Source: Pseudomonas marginalis (GTDB lineage Bacteria > Pseudomonadota > Gammaproteobacteria > Pseudomonadales > Pseudomonadaceae). Taken from it: a stretch of 64,000 bases of DNA. The translations under genes were made by a program, and so were the position numbers. The stretch is from contig NZ_FNSU01000003.1 in the NCBI RefSeq assembly GCF_900105325.1, positions 930,001 through 994,000 of the forward strand, in the 5' to 3' direction. This document shows positions 50,947-58,981 of this stretch, piece by piece (the stretch's first letter is position 1; each line of letters begins with the position of its first letter). The notes below the pieces were generated by a model. It saw only the letters and a program-made list of their open reading frames with translations. It had not been told where the DNA came from and did no database searches.

Positions 50947-52191
50947 TCATTGGCGATTGATCAGCAGGCGCTCCAGGTCTTCAGTAGGCAGCGGCCGGCT
51001 GAACAGGTAGCCCTGGATCTGATCGCAGCCGGCCTCCTTGAGGAACGCCAATTGCGCCTGGGTTTCCACACCTTCGGCCACCACCCGCAGGTTCAGGCTA
51101 TGGGCCAACTCGATAATGGTACGGGTGATCGCGGCATCCTGGGGGTTGCTGGTGACCTCGCGGATAAACGCAATGTCGATCTTCAGCGTGTCGATGGGGA
51201 AGCGTCGCAGGTAGGCCAGGCTCGAATAGCCGGTGCCGAAGTCGTCAATGGAGATCTTCACGCCCATGGCGTGCAGGCGTTGCAGGCTGGCGATGGTGTG
51301 CTGGGTATTCTCCATCAGCGAGCCTTCGGTCAGTTCCACTTCCAGCCAATGGGGTTCGACGCCGGTCTCAGTGAGAATACGCGCGATATCGGCAATCAGG
51401 TCGCCCTCGATCAACTGATGGCCGGAGACGTTCACCGACACCTCGACGGCGCCAATCGCGCTGCGCTGCCACGTCGCAATCTGCTGGCACACGCTGCGGA
51501 TCACCCAGCGCCCTACCTCCACGATCAAACCCAGGCTTTCCAGGACGGGCACGAACACCGCCGGCGATACCGCACCGTAGCCTGGGCGCTCCCAACGCAG
51601 CAGTGCCTCCAGGGCGCAGATCTGCCCGTCGGCCAAAGCGACTTTTGGCTGGTAGTGCAGGGTGAACTCATCGTGCTCCACGGCCTGGCGCAGGGCGTTT
51701 TCCAGGTCCTGGCGGGCCAGGTCGTGCACGTTCATGCGCGTGCTGTCACCGGCATGTTGGCGCAGTTGCTGCTCAAGCAACTGACTATGGCGCTTGAGTT
51801 GATCGCCATGGCTCTTGAGCCGCAGCAGGTTGCGCACCCGCAGCCACAACTCGACCCGTTCCACCGGCTTGCTGATGAACTCTTCGGCACCGGTTTCCAG
51901 GCCACTGACCCGTGCACTTGACTCGCTGAGGGCCGACAGCATGATGATCGGAATACTCGCCGTGGCTGCGTCGCCCTTGAGCTGGCTGGCGACTTCGTAG
52001 CCGTCCATGCCCGGCATCATGATGTCCAGCAGGATCAGATCGGGCGGCTGTTTGGCCACCAGTTGCAAGGCTTCTTCGCCGCTGGCCGCCGTGAGGGTCT
52101 GGTAGCCCTCGTGTTGCAACAGGGTTTCCAGCAGCTTGCGAACCTGGGGTTCGTCATCAACGATCAACAGCGTTGCGGGTTGGCTGGCCAT
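50947..52191 (-). CDS. Receiver-EAL protein (c-di-GMP phosphodiesterase)
   Basis: A 414-residue response regulator. Receiver domain 1-125 with phospho-acceptor Asp56 (LILLDIMMPGMDGYE) and Lys108 (ISKPV). EAL domain about 160-412 with EALLRW at 195-200, ELTEGSL, DDFGTGYSSLAYLRR and EGVET, the metal and catalytic residues of active c-di-GMP phosphodiesterases. No GGDEF domain. It should lower c-di-GMP when phosphorylated. It starts 10 bp after the stop of the single-domain receiver gene, in one operon with the kinase. Confidence 0.94.
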   Translation of the reverse strand: MASQPATLLIVDDEPQVRKLLETLLQHEGYQTLTAASGEEALQLVAKQPPDLILLDIMMPGMDGYEVASQLKGDAATASIPIIMLSALSESSARVSGLETGAEEFISKPVERVELWLRVRNLLRLKSHGDQLKRHSQLLEQQLRQHAGDSTRMNVHDLARQDLENALRQAVEHDEFTLHYQPKVALADGQICALEALLRWERPGYGAVSPAVFVPVLESLGLIVEVGRWVIRSVCQQIATWQRSAIGAVEVSVNVSGHQLIEGDLIADIARILTETGVEPHWLEVELTEGSLMENTQHTIASLQRLHAMGVKISIDDFGTGYSSLAYLRRFPIDTLKIDIAFIREVTSNPQDAAITRTIIELAHSLNLRVVAEGVETQAQLAFLKEAGCDQIQGYLFSRPLPTEDLERLLINRQ

Positions 52192-52200
52192 GGAGAGGAC

Positions 52201-52587
52201 TCATCTGAGGGGTGAGAGGGGGGGGTGTTGCAACAGCGTGTCGATCACCTGGTACAGCTCTTTGTAGCGCAGCGGCTTGCTGATGTAGGCATCGCAACCG
52301 GCCAACCGGGTCTTTTCACGGTCTTCCTTCATGGCCATGGCGGTGAGGGCAATCACCGGGATATGGGCAGTGTACGGGTCCTGCTTGAGCAGCGCGGTAG
52401 CGGCCAGGCCGTCCATGCCCGGCAATTGGATATCCATCAGGATCAGCGCCGGTTGGGCTTCACGGGCCAGGGTCAGCCCGCTCTCGGCGTCGGCGGCCCA
52501 CACCACCGTGTGGCCGGCGTTGACCAACAGCAGTCGGGCCAGGCGCATATTGGCCTGGTTGTCTTCGACGATCAGGATATGGGCCAT
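52201..52587 (-). CDS. Single-domain response regulator
   Basis: A 128-residue receiver domain with no output domain. IVEDN at the start, phospho-acceptor Asp52 (LILMDIQLPGMDG), then ALTAMAM and ISKPLRYKEL. This DivK-like sequence type often passes phosphate between proteins. ATG 52587 has GGAGG upstream and overlaps the end of the kinase gene by 16 bp; the longer frame from 52620 is not supported. Confidence 0.92.
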   Translation of the reverse strand: MAHILIVEDNQANMRLARLLLVNAGHTVVWAADAESGLTLAREAQPALILMDIQLPGMDGLAATALLKQDPYTAHIPVIALTAMAMKEDREKTRLAGCDAYISKPLRYKELYQVIDTLLQHPPLSPLR

Positions 52588-53921
52588 TGCGCCTCCGTGC
52601 CGCGGTGGAGTGGCAGCCACACCACAAACCGGGCGCCCTGGCCTTCACGGCTGGCCACCGCAACACTGCCACCGTGCAGGTCGACCAGTTGCTTGACCAT
52701 CGCCAAGCCCAGGCCAGTGCCTTCGAATTTGCGCGCCAGGCTGCTGTCGATCTGGCTGAAGGCCTTGAACAGCTTGCCCATGTCGTCCTCGGCAATACCG
52801 ATACCGGTGTCGCTGACGCTCAATTCGAGGAACTGCTGGTGGGCGCTGGGTTGCAGGGCAAACCCGTGCATCGGCCAATCGCCGGGCACTCGCCCGACCT
52901 GTGCGCGGGCCACTTGGCGCACCGCCAGGGTCACGGTACTGCCGTGGGCGCTGAATTTCACCGCATTGGCCAGCAAGTTGTAGATGATCTGCTTGGTCTT
53001 GCGCAGGTCCAGGGCCAGTGTGCCGAAGTCGCCCTGGCTTTCGAGCTTCAACTGGATGCGTTGCAGGGCGGCTTTTTCGCGCACGATCAACAGGCTGTTG
53101 GACAGCAGGCCCTCCAGCTCCACGGCTTCCAGCTCCAGGTCCATCATCCCGGCTTCGACCTTGGACAGGTCGAGAATGTCGTTGATCAGCGACAACAGGT
53201 GCTGGCCGCTGGTGAAGATGTCGCCGATGTATTCGCGCTGGGTCTCACTCATGTCGCCCACCAGCCCGTCCTTCAACGCCTCGGAAAAACCGATCACCGC
53301 ATTCAATGGTGTGCGCAATTCGTGGGACATGGTGGCGAGGAACTCGGACTTCATATGGCTGGCATGTTCCAGCTCCAGGTTCTTTTCCTCCAGCGCGCGC
53401 TCAAAGCCCTTGCGTTCGGCTTCTTCGTGTTTGCGTGCGGTGTTGTCGGTGCCGATCAGCAGATAGCCGATGATGGTGTCATGCCGGTTGCGCAGCGCCG
53501 TCACCGAGACCATGGCCGACAGGCGGCTGCCGTCCTTGCGAATATAGGTCAGCTCGTAAATATCCTCGATGCCGCGGGACGCCTTGAACACCAGCGCTTC
53601 GAAGCCCGGCGTGATCGGCGTGTCCAGCTCCAGGCTGAGGGCGGCGGCGCGGGTGATCAGTTCGGCGGGGTCGGAGATGTCGGCGGGGGTAATGCGGTTG
53701 AGGACATCGTCGGCGGCATAGCCGAGCATGCGTTCGGCGCCGACATTGAAGATCTGGATCACGCCCTTTTCATCGGTGGCGATGCTGGAGAAGTAGGCGC
53801 TGTTGAAGATTGCGTCTTGCAGGGCACCGGTTTTCAGCAGGTTTTTCTGGCGTTTGAATTCGACGATTTTTTCAGCCCGTGATTGGGCTTCAAGCGGTGG
53901 TCCAGTGACGGGTTTGTCCAT
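52572..53921 (-). CDS. PAS-domain sensor histidine kinase
   Basis: A cytoplasmic histidine kinase of 449 residues without membrane helices. PAS domain about 33-165 (DAIFNSAYFSSIATDEKGVI ... PAC-like YIRKDGSRL), then a coiled coil, HisKA with phospho-acceptor His200 (SHELRTPLNAVIGFSEAL), and HATPase_c with N-box NLLANAVKF, DTGIGI and GTGLGLAMVKQL. It most likely phosphorylates the receiver and the receiver-EAL protein encoded next. The signal is unknown; the PAS may bind haem, flavin or a small ligand. Confidence 0.94.
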   Translation of the reverse strand: MDKPVTGPPLEAQSRAEKIVEFKRQKNLLKTGALQDAIFNSAYFSSIATDEKGVIQIFNVGAERMLGYAADDVLNRITPADISDPAELITRAAALSLELDTPITPGFEALVFKASRGIEDIYELTYIRKDGSRLSAMVSVTALRNRHDTIIGYLLIGTDNTARKHEEAERKGFERALEEKNLELEHASHMKSEFLATMSHELRTPLNAVIGFSEALKDGLVGDMSETQREYIGDIFTSGQHLLSLINDILDLSKVEAGMMDLELEAVELEGLLSNSLLIVREKAALQRIQLKLESQGDFGTLALDLRKTKQIIYNLLANAVKFSAHGSTVTLAVRQVARAQVGRVPGDWPMHGFALQPSAHQQFLELSVSDTGIGIAEDDMGKLFKAFSQIDSSLARKFEGTGLGLAMVKQLVDLHGGSVAVASREGQGARFVVWLPLHRGTEAQWPIS

Positions 53922-54087
53922 GGCGGTGTTTTCCAGGCAGGTCAGGCCCGGCCGTGTCGATGACAGGGCCGCAGAGCATGCTCACAGAAAATCGCGTGGA
54001 CGCGATGAGGAGGAGATGAGGTCCCCGGACAATAGCAGATACCGCCCGCACTACGGTATGGATACACTCAAACGAGTGTACGCCGAC

Positions 54088-54109
54088 ACAGGGCGGCGGG
54101 CCGCCCTGT
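54088..54109 (-). terminator. Strong hairpin, original terminator of the GNAT gene
   Basis: ACAGGGCGGC and GCCGCCCTGT form a perfect 10-bp stem. It lies 17 bp past the ancestral GNAT stop (54126) on the minus strand. A second dyad TACACTC-N4-GAGTGTA is at 54063-54080 and may belong to the control region of the kinase operon. Confidence 0.65.
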
Positions 54110-54125
54110 TACCGGGCGGCGCGGC

Positions 54126-54168
54126 TTAGAGCATCACGCTGCTGATGACCTGGGTGCTGTCATCCGGG
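54126..54168 (-). pseudogene. Detached original C-terminus of the GNAT gene
   Basis: Joined at the target duplication, these bases continue the acetyltransferase frame exactly: ...DPDD then STQVISSVML and TAA. They are cut off from the gene by the 244-bp element at 54169-54412 and are no longer translated with it. Confidence 0.85.
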
Positions 54169-54412
54169 CATAGGTATCTACACAACTCTTAAAGGCTGAC
54201 ACATAACTCTGTGGTGAGCGGGCTTGTCGAATCGTCGCACCGCCCGCGCTGGGCTGCGAAGCGGCCCCAATAAGGTCACCGCAGAGTGCCAGAATCAATC
54301 GAGGTGAAGGTTTTGGGGCTGCTTCGCAGCCCAGCGCGGGGCAAGCCCGCTCACCACAGAAGCCTAATTGCCATAGATTCCGTATTCACTGGAAGTTGTG
54401 TAGATACCCATG
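54169..54412. mobile_element. MITE-like element inserted in the GNAT gene
   Basis: Terminal inverted repeats CATAGGTATCTACACAACT (54169-54187) and its complement with one mismatch (54394-54412), flanked directly by the 10-bp duplication GTCATCCGGG (54159-54168 and 54413-54422). The 244-bp element has no gene and carries a REP doublet. Removing it together with one copy of the duplication restores the reading frame of the GNAT gene to a plausible end, which proves it is an insertion. I cannot name its parent transposon. Confidence 0.9.
54210..54359. repeat. REP doublet inside the second MITE-like element
   Basis: GTGGTGAGCGGGCTTG at the left faces GCAAGCCCGCTCACCAC at the right, with inner arms CGCTGGGCTGCGAAG and CTTCGCAGCCCAGCG. 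The left arm is interrupted by about 15 extra bases (near 54229-54243) that are missing in the other copies of this type. Confidence 0.82.
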
Positions 54413-54943
54413 GTCATCCGGGTCGATGACGCTGTGGAATCCCAAGGCCTGGTTCAACTCGCGCAACGGCGCATTGGTTGCCGCGTCGACCGTGTACATG
54501 CGTTTGAAGCCATTGGCGCGGGCCGCCGTCATCAGGTGCTGCATCAAAAGGCGCCCCAGGCCCAGGTGCTGCCAGGCATCGGCCACGGTGACCGCGCATT
54601 CGCATTCATCCGTCCTGGCCTCTGCATAGCGGGCCACGCCGATTTCGATCAACTGGCCGTTGTCGTGCACCAGGGCGATAAAGGCCAGGCGTTGCTGGTT
54701 ATCGACATCCATCAATTGGTCCATCAGGGTCTTGCCGGGCTCGTTGATTTCGCCCAGGAAGCGCGCGTGCCGAGATTCACGGGACAGGCCCTTGATGAAC
54801 GTGTATTCCCGTTCACGGTCGTCGGCGCCGAGGGGGCGCACCAGCACATGACGGCCATCGTCGAGCTGATCGATCCAGTGGGGTCTCGGTTGCGCTGCGT
54901 AGGCGAGGGCGGCCTGCTGGTTGCGTGCTTCGAGGGTAGGCAT
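54386..54943 (-). CDS. GNAT family acetyltransferase with replaced C-terminus
   Basis: A 185-residue acetyltransferase. The acetyl-CoA-binding motif A is VADAWQHLGLGRLLMQHLM (Q/RxxGxG/A-like QHLGLG). The N-terminal part HWIDQLDDGRHVLVRPLGADD resembles the GNAT domains of protein lysine acetyltransferases, but no CoA-ligase domain is present. ATG 54943 has AGGAG upstream. The last eight residues (HGYLHNFQ) come from a mobile element; the older ending was STQVISSVML. Loss of the final strand could weaken the fold, so activity is uncertain. Confidence 0.88.
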   Translation of the reverse strand: MPTLEARNQQAALAYAAQPRPHWIDQLDDGRHVLVRPLGADDREREYTFIKGLSRESRHARFLGEINEPGKTLMDQLMDVDNQQRLAFIALVHDNGQLIEIGVARYAEARTDECECAVTVADAWQHLGLGRLLMQHLMTAARANGFKRMYTVDAATNAPLRELNQALGFHSVIDPDDHGYLHNFQ

Positions 54944-55159
54944 GGTGGGCTCCTGGCGGTCAGCATCGGGCAACAGTGCCTTTCGATCATGCCCCTGGGG
55001 GCAGGGGCGCCATTGATCTGCATCAAGACGCCTGGCCGCCGGGCAGGGCAGGCGACGTTCGGTCATGTGCATCGGCAAAGGGTTGACCATGATCAACGTT
55101 CGGCCCGCCGTCGCGGCGCAGTCTGGTCCCACCCCACATGCCCAGCAGGAGGTCACACC

Positions 55160-56233
55160 ATGGCAACCATGAGAGCCGCTGTCTTCGTTGAGAAAAACCG
55201 CATCGTCCTCGAGGACAAACCGATCCCCGAAGTCGGCCCGCTGGACGCCCTGGTGCGGATCACCACCACGACCATCTGCGGCACCGACGTGCATATCCTG
55301 CGCGGTGAGTACCCGGTGGCCAAAGGGCTGACGGTGGGCCATGAGCCGGTGGGCGTCATCGAGCGGCTGGGCTCCCAGGTGCGCGGCTTCGTCGAAGGGC
55401 AACGGGTGATCGCCGGCGCGATCACGCCCAGCGGGCAGAGCTATGCGTGCCTGTGCGGCTGCGGCGCCCAGGACGGCCCCGACACCCGCCATGGTTTCCG
55501 TGCCGCCGGCGGCTGGAAATTCGGCAACACCCTCGACGGCTGCCAGGCCGAATACGTGCTGGTACCCGATGCGCTGGCCAACCTGTGCCCGATCCCCGAT
55601 GGCCTGAGTGACGAGCAGGTGCTGATGTGCCCGGACATCATGTCCACCGGCTTTTCCGGTGCCGAGCGTGGTGAGGTCAATATTGGCGACACCGTGGCGG
55701 TGTTTGCCCTCGGGCCGATCGGCTTGTGCGCGGTGGCGGGGGCACGGCTCAAAGGCGCGTCGATGATCATTGGGGTCGACGGCGTCAGCGAACGCATGGG
55801 CGTCGCCCGTGGCCTGGGCGCGACCCATATCGTCGACTTCAAGCAAGGCAACGTGGTCGAGCAGATCATGGCCCTGACCCACGGGCGTGGCGTGGATGTG
55901 GCGATCGAGGCGTTGGGCACCCAAGGCACCTTCGAATCGGCCTTGCGCGTGCTGCGTCCCGGTGGCCGCTTGTCCAGCCTTGGGGTGTACTCCAGCGACC
56001 TGCGCATCCCCTATGACGCGTTTGGCGCAGGCCTGGGGGATTACAGCATCGTCTCGACCCTGTGCCCCGGCGGCAAGGAACGCATGCGTCGCTTGATGGC
56101 GGTGGTCGCCAGCGGCGGGGTGGACCTGTCGCCGCTGGTGACCCACCGCTTCAAGCTCGACGACATCGAGGCGGCCTACGAACTGTTTGCCCATCAGCGC
56201 GATGGGGTGATGAAAGTCGCGATTACGCCTTGA
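55160..56233 (+). CDS. Zinc-dependent alcohol dehydrogenase (MDR family)
   Basis: A 357-residue medium-chain dehydrogenase close to NADP-dependent secondary alcohol dehydrogenases. Catalytic zinc ligands are visible: Cys in TTICGTDVHIL (about residue 39) and His-Glu in GHEPVG (about 61-62); PDIMSTGFSGAE holds the third site. The Rossmann motif is FALGPIGLCAVAGARL. The structural zinc cysteines are reduced to CLCGCG. GGAGG precedes ATG 55160. It is 211 bp upstream of the sugar transporter operon on the same strand and might oxidise the transported polyol, but acetoin, butanediol or isopropanol-type substrates are equally possible. Confidence 0.9.
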   Translation: MATMRAAVFVEKNRIVLEDKPIPEVGPLDALVRITTTTICGTDVHILRGEYPVAKGLTVGHEPVGVIERLGSQVRGFVEGQRVIAGAITPSGQSYACLCGCGAQDGPDTRHGFRAAGGWKFGNTLDGCQAEYVLVPDALANLCPIPDGLSDEQVLMCPDIMSTGFSGAERGEVNIGDTVAVFALGPIGLCAVAGARLKGASMIIGVDGVSERMGVARGLGATHIVDFKQGNVVEQIMALTHGRGVDVAIEALGTQGTFESALRVLRPGGRLSSLGVYSSDLRIPYDAFGAGLGDYSIVSTLCPGGKERMRRLMAVVASGGVDLSPLVTHRFKLDDIEAAYELFAHQRDGVMKVAITP

Positions 56234-56311
56234 AAGCCTGCGCGCAGAACACCCTGGTGCGCAGGCTGCCAAAACGTTAGAAATGCCAAAATTGCACTTT
56301 ATGCGCTTGGT

Positions 56312-56321
56312 GAAACGTTTC
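56312..56321. promoter_or_regulatory. LacI-family-type operator, site 1
   Basis: GAAACGTTTC, a perfect palindrome with the central CG typical of LacI/GalR-family operators (similar to RbsR boxes). It lies 124 bp before the transporter ATPase gene. The operon encodes its own LacI-family regulator. Confidence 0.55.
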
Positions 56322-56341
56322 TTCTAGCGACAAACGGGCTG

Positions 56342-56355
56342 CGCAAGCGCTTGCG
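56342..56355. promoter_or_regulatory. LacI-family-type operator, site 2
   Basis: CGCAAGCGCTTGCG, a perfect 14-bp palindrome, again of LacI-family shape (GCAAGC-GCTTGC), 20 bp after site 1. Its different half-site suggests a second regulator or an uneven pair for one regulator. Confidence 0.55.
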
Positions 56356-56444
56356 TAAGTAAATGTATCTGATTAGAGTCGGTGGCAATCGGCTCTGATC
56401 AAAGAGGGCTGAACGATAAAAATAATAAAACCAGGAGCTCATTG

Positions 56445-57977
56445 ATGAGCCTTGAACCCTTGCTTGAGATGCAGGGCATCAGCAAAACCTTCAACGGTTT
56501 GCGCGTGCTCAAGAATGTCGGCCTGAAGGTCTACCCCGGCGAAATCCACGCCTTGATGGGGGAGAACGGCGCCGGCAAATCGACCCTGATGAAAATCCTC
56601 TCCGGCGCTTACCAGGCCGATCCCGGCGGTGAAATCCGCATGGCCGGCCAGGCCGTCGCCACCTTTACCCCCGCCACCGCCAAAGCCCTCGGCATCGCCG
56701 TGATCTACCAGGAATTGAGCCTGTGCCCGAACCTGAGCGTGGCCGAGAACATCTACCTGGGCCGCGAACTGCGCCGTGGCTGGACCATCGACCGCAAGGG
56801 CATGCAAGCCGGTTGCGTCGAAGTGCTGCAGCGTCTGGGCGCCGAATTCACCCCGGCCACCCAGGTCAGCAGCCTGTCGATTGCCGAGCGTCAGCTGGTG
56901 GAAATCGCCCGGGCCTTGCACGCCCATGCCAGGATCCTGGTGATGGACGAACCGACCACGCCGCTGTCGTCGCGCGAGACCGACCGCCTGTTTGCGCTGA
57001 TCAAGCAATTGCGCAGCCAGGGCCTGGCGATCATCTACATCAGTCATCGCATGGCCGAGATCTATGAACTGTCGGACCGTGTCTCGGTGCTGCGCGACGG
57101 CCAATACATCGGCGAACTGAGCCGCGACGCGCTGTCGGCCGAAGTCCTCGTGAAGATGATGGTGGGCCGCGATCTGTCCGGTTTCTACAAGAAGGAACAC
57201 GCCGCCTACGACCCCGGTGCGGTGGTGATGCGCGTGCGTGACATGGCCGATGGCAAGCGCGTGCGTAATTGCAGTTTCGACCTGCATGCCGGTGAAGTGC
57301 TGGGTATCGCGGGGCTGGTCGGGGCAGGGCGCACCGAGTTGGCGCGGCTGATCTTCGCCGCCGATCCGCGCACCAGCGGCACCCTGGAAGTGGTGGGCAA
57401 GACCGTGACCCAACTGCGCAACCCGGCGGATGCGATTCGTGCCGGCGTGGTGTACCTCACCGAAGACCGCAAGGCCCAGGGCCTGTTCCTGGACATGAGC
57501 GTGGCCGACAACATCAACGTCTGCGCCTGCGTGCCGGATGCCCGTGCCGGTGGCGTGCTTGACCGGGCTCACGCCGCGCAACGCTCGAATGACGCGATCA
57601 AGTCACTGTCGATTCGCGTGGCGTCGGGCAAGGTCAATGTCGGCACGCTGTCCGGCGGCAACCAGCAGAAGGTCTTGCTGGCGCGGCTGCTGGAGGTCAA
57701 GCCCCACGTGCTGATCCTCGACGAACCCACACGCGGCGTGGACATCGGCTCCAAATCCGAGATCTACCGCATCATCAATCAACTGGCGCAGGCCGGCGTG
57801 GGCATCGTGGTGATCTCCAGCGAGCTGCCGGAAATCATCGGCACCTGCGACCGGGTGCTGATCATGCGCGAAGGCCAGTTGGTGGCCGAAGTCGGCGGGG
57901 CCTCCGGTCACGTCATCTCCCAGGAACGTATTATTGACCTCGCCACTGGTGGCGATCAGGTGGTTGCCCATGGCTGA
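56445..57977 (+). CDS. Sugar ABC transporter ATPase (RbsA-like, double ABC domain)
   Basis: A 510-residue cytoplasmic ATPase with two ABC domains, as in RbsA/XylG. First Walker A GENGAGKST near residue 41 with signature LSIAERQLVEIA; the second domain has the degenerate Walker A GLVGAGRTE near 288 and signature LSGGNQQKVLLA with LILDEPTRGVDIG. This asymmetry is normal for the family. ATG 56445 has AGGAG upstream. It overlaps the permease gene by 8 bp. The substrate is a pentose or related sugar, to judge by the xylulokinase in the operon. Confidence 0.94.
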   Translation: MSLEPLLEMQGISKTFNGLRVLKNVGLKVYPGEIHALMGENGAGKSTLMKILSGAYQADPGGEIRMAGQAVATFTPATAKALGIAVIYQELSLCPNLSVAENIYLGRELRRGWTIDRKGMQAGCVEVLQRLGAEFTPATQVSSLSIAERQLVEIARALHAHARILVMDEPTTPLSSRETDRLFALIKQLRSQGLAIIYISHRMAEIYELSDRVSVLRDGQYIGELSRDALSAEVLVKMMVGRDLSGFYKKEHAAYDPGAVVMRVRDMADGKRVRNCSFDLHAGEVLGIAGLVGAGRTELARLIFAADPRTSGTLEVVGKTVTQLRNPADAIRAGVVYLTEDRKAQGLFLDMSVADNINVCACVPDARAGGVLDRAHAAQRSNDAIKSLSIRVASGKVNVGTLSGGNQQKVLLARLLEVKPHVLILDEPTRGVDIGSKSEIYRIINQLAQAGVGIVVISSELPEIIGTCDRVLIMREGQLVAEVGGASGHVISQERIIDLATGGDQVVAHG

Positions 57978-58947
57978 TTCGATGATTGCAACAACAGGCA
58001 AGGCCGAACGTGCCCGCGAACTGATGCGCACGGTCGGTATGTTGCCGGTGCTGATTTTGTTGCTGGTGGGCTTCGCCCTGGCCAGCGAGAACTTCCTGAC
58101 CATGCAAAACCTGTCGATCATCACCCAGCAGGCCTCGGTCAACGTGGTGCTGGCGGCGGGCATGACCTTTGTGATCCTCACGGCGGGGATCGACCTGTCG
58201 GTGGGCGCGATCCTGGCGGCGTCGGCCGTGGTGGCGCTGCAGGCGTCGATGTCGCCGCAGTTCGGCATGTTCGGGATTGCGGCCGGTATCGGCTTCGGCC
58301 TGCTGCTGGGCCTGGTCAACGGTGGGTTGATTGCCTTCATGCGCCTGCCGCCGTTTATCGTCACCCTTGGCGCACTCACCGCCATGCGCGGCCTGGCGCG
58401 TCTGCTGGCGGATGACAAGACCGTGTTCAACCCCGACCTGCCGTTTGCCTTTATCGGCAACGACTCGATCCTCGGCGTGCCCTGGCTGGTGGTGATCGCC
58501 GTGGCGGTGGTGGCGCTGTCGTGGTTCATCCTGCGCCGCACGGTGATGGGCGTACAGATCTATTCGGTGGGCGGCAACCCCGAAGCGGCGCGACTCTCCG
58601 GGATCAAGGTGTGGAAGGTGCTGCTGTTCGTCTACGCCATGTCCGGCGCCTTGGCCGGTCTGGGTGCGGTGATGAGCGCCTCGCGCCTGTTCGCCGCCAA
58701 CGGCCTGCAACTGGGGCAATCCTACGAGCTGGATGCGATTGCCGCGGTGATCCTCGGCGGCACCAGCTTTACCGGCGGCGTCGGCACCATCGGCGGCACG
58801 CTGATCGGCGCGCTGATTATCGCGGTGCTCACCAACGGCCTGGTGCTGCTGGGGGTGTCGGACATCTGGCAATACATCATCAAGGGCATTGTGATCATCG
58901 GCGCGGTCGCGCTGGATCGCTACCGCCAGTCCGGTGCACGGACCTGA
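57970..58947 (+). CDS. Sugar ABC transporter permease (RbsC-like)
   Basis: A 325-residue inner-membrane permease with 8-10 membrane helices. GMTFVILTAGIDLSVGAILA is the family signature of RbsC/XylH permeases. The EAA-like loop SVGGNPEAARLSGI contacts the ATPase. ATG 57970 overlaps the end of the ATPase gene; the track-like longer start at 57934 is not supported. The binding-protein gene follows after 34 bp. Confidence 0.94.
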   Translation: MADSMIATTGKAERARELMRTVGMLPVLILLLVGFALASENFLTMQNLSIITQQASVNVVLAAGMTFVILTAGIDLSVGAILAASAVVALQASMSPQFGMFGIAAGIGFGLLLGLVNGGLIAFMRLPPFIVTLGALTAMRGLARLLADDKTVFNPDLPFAFIGNDSILGVPWLVVIAVAVVALSWFILRRTVMGVQIYSVGGNPEAARLSGIKVWKVLLFVYAMSGALAGLGAVMSASRLFAANGLQLGQSYELDAIAAVILGGTSFTGGVGTIGGTLIGALIIAVLTNGLVLLGVSDIWQYIIKGIVIIGAVALDRYRQSGART

Positions 58948-58981
58948 TTTCACTCCCATAACAATCACAAGAGAGACCCGC

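Noticed and set aside
54410..55159. Extension of the alcohol dehydrogenase frame upstream
   Set aside because: It runs antisense through the GNAT gene; ATG 55160 with GGAGG matches the family start.
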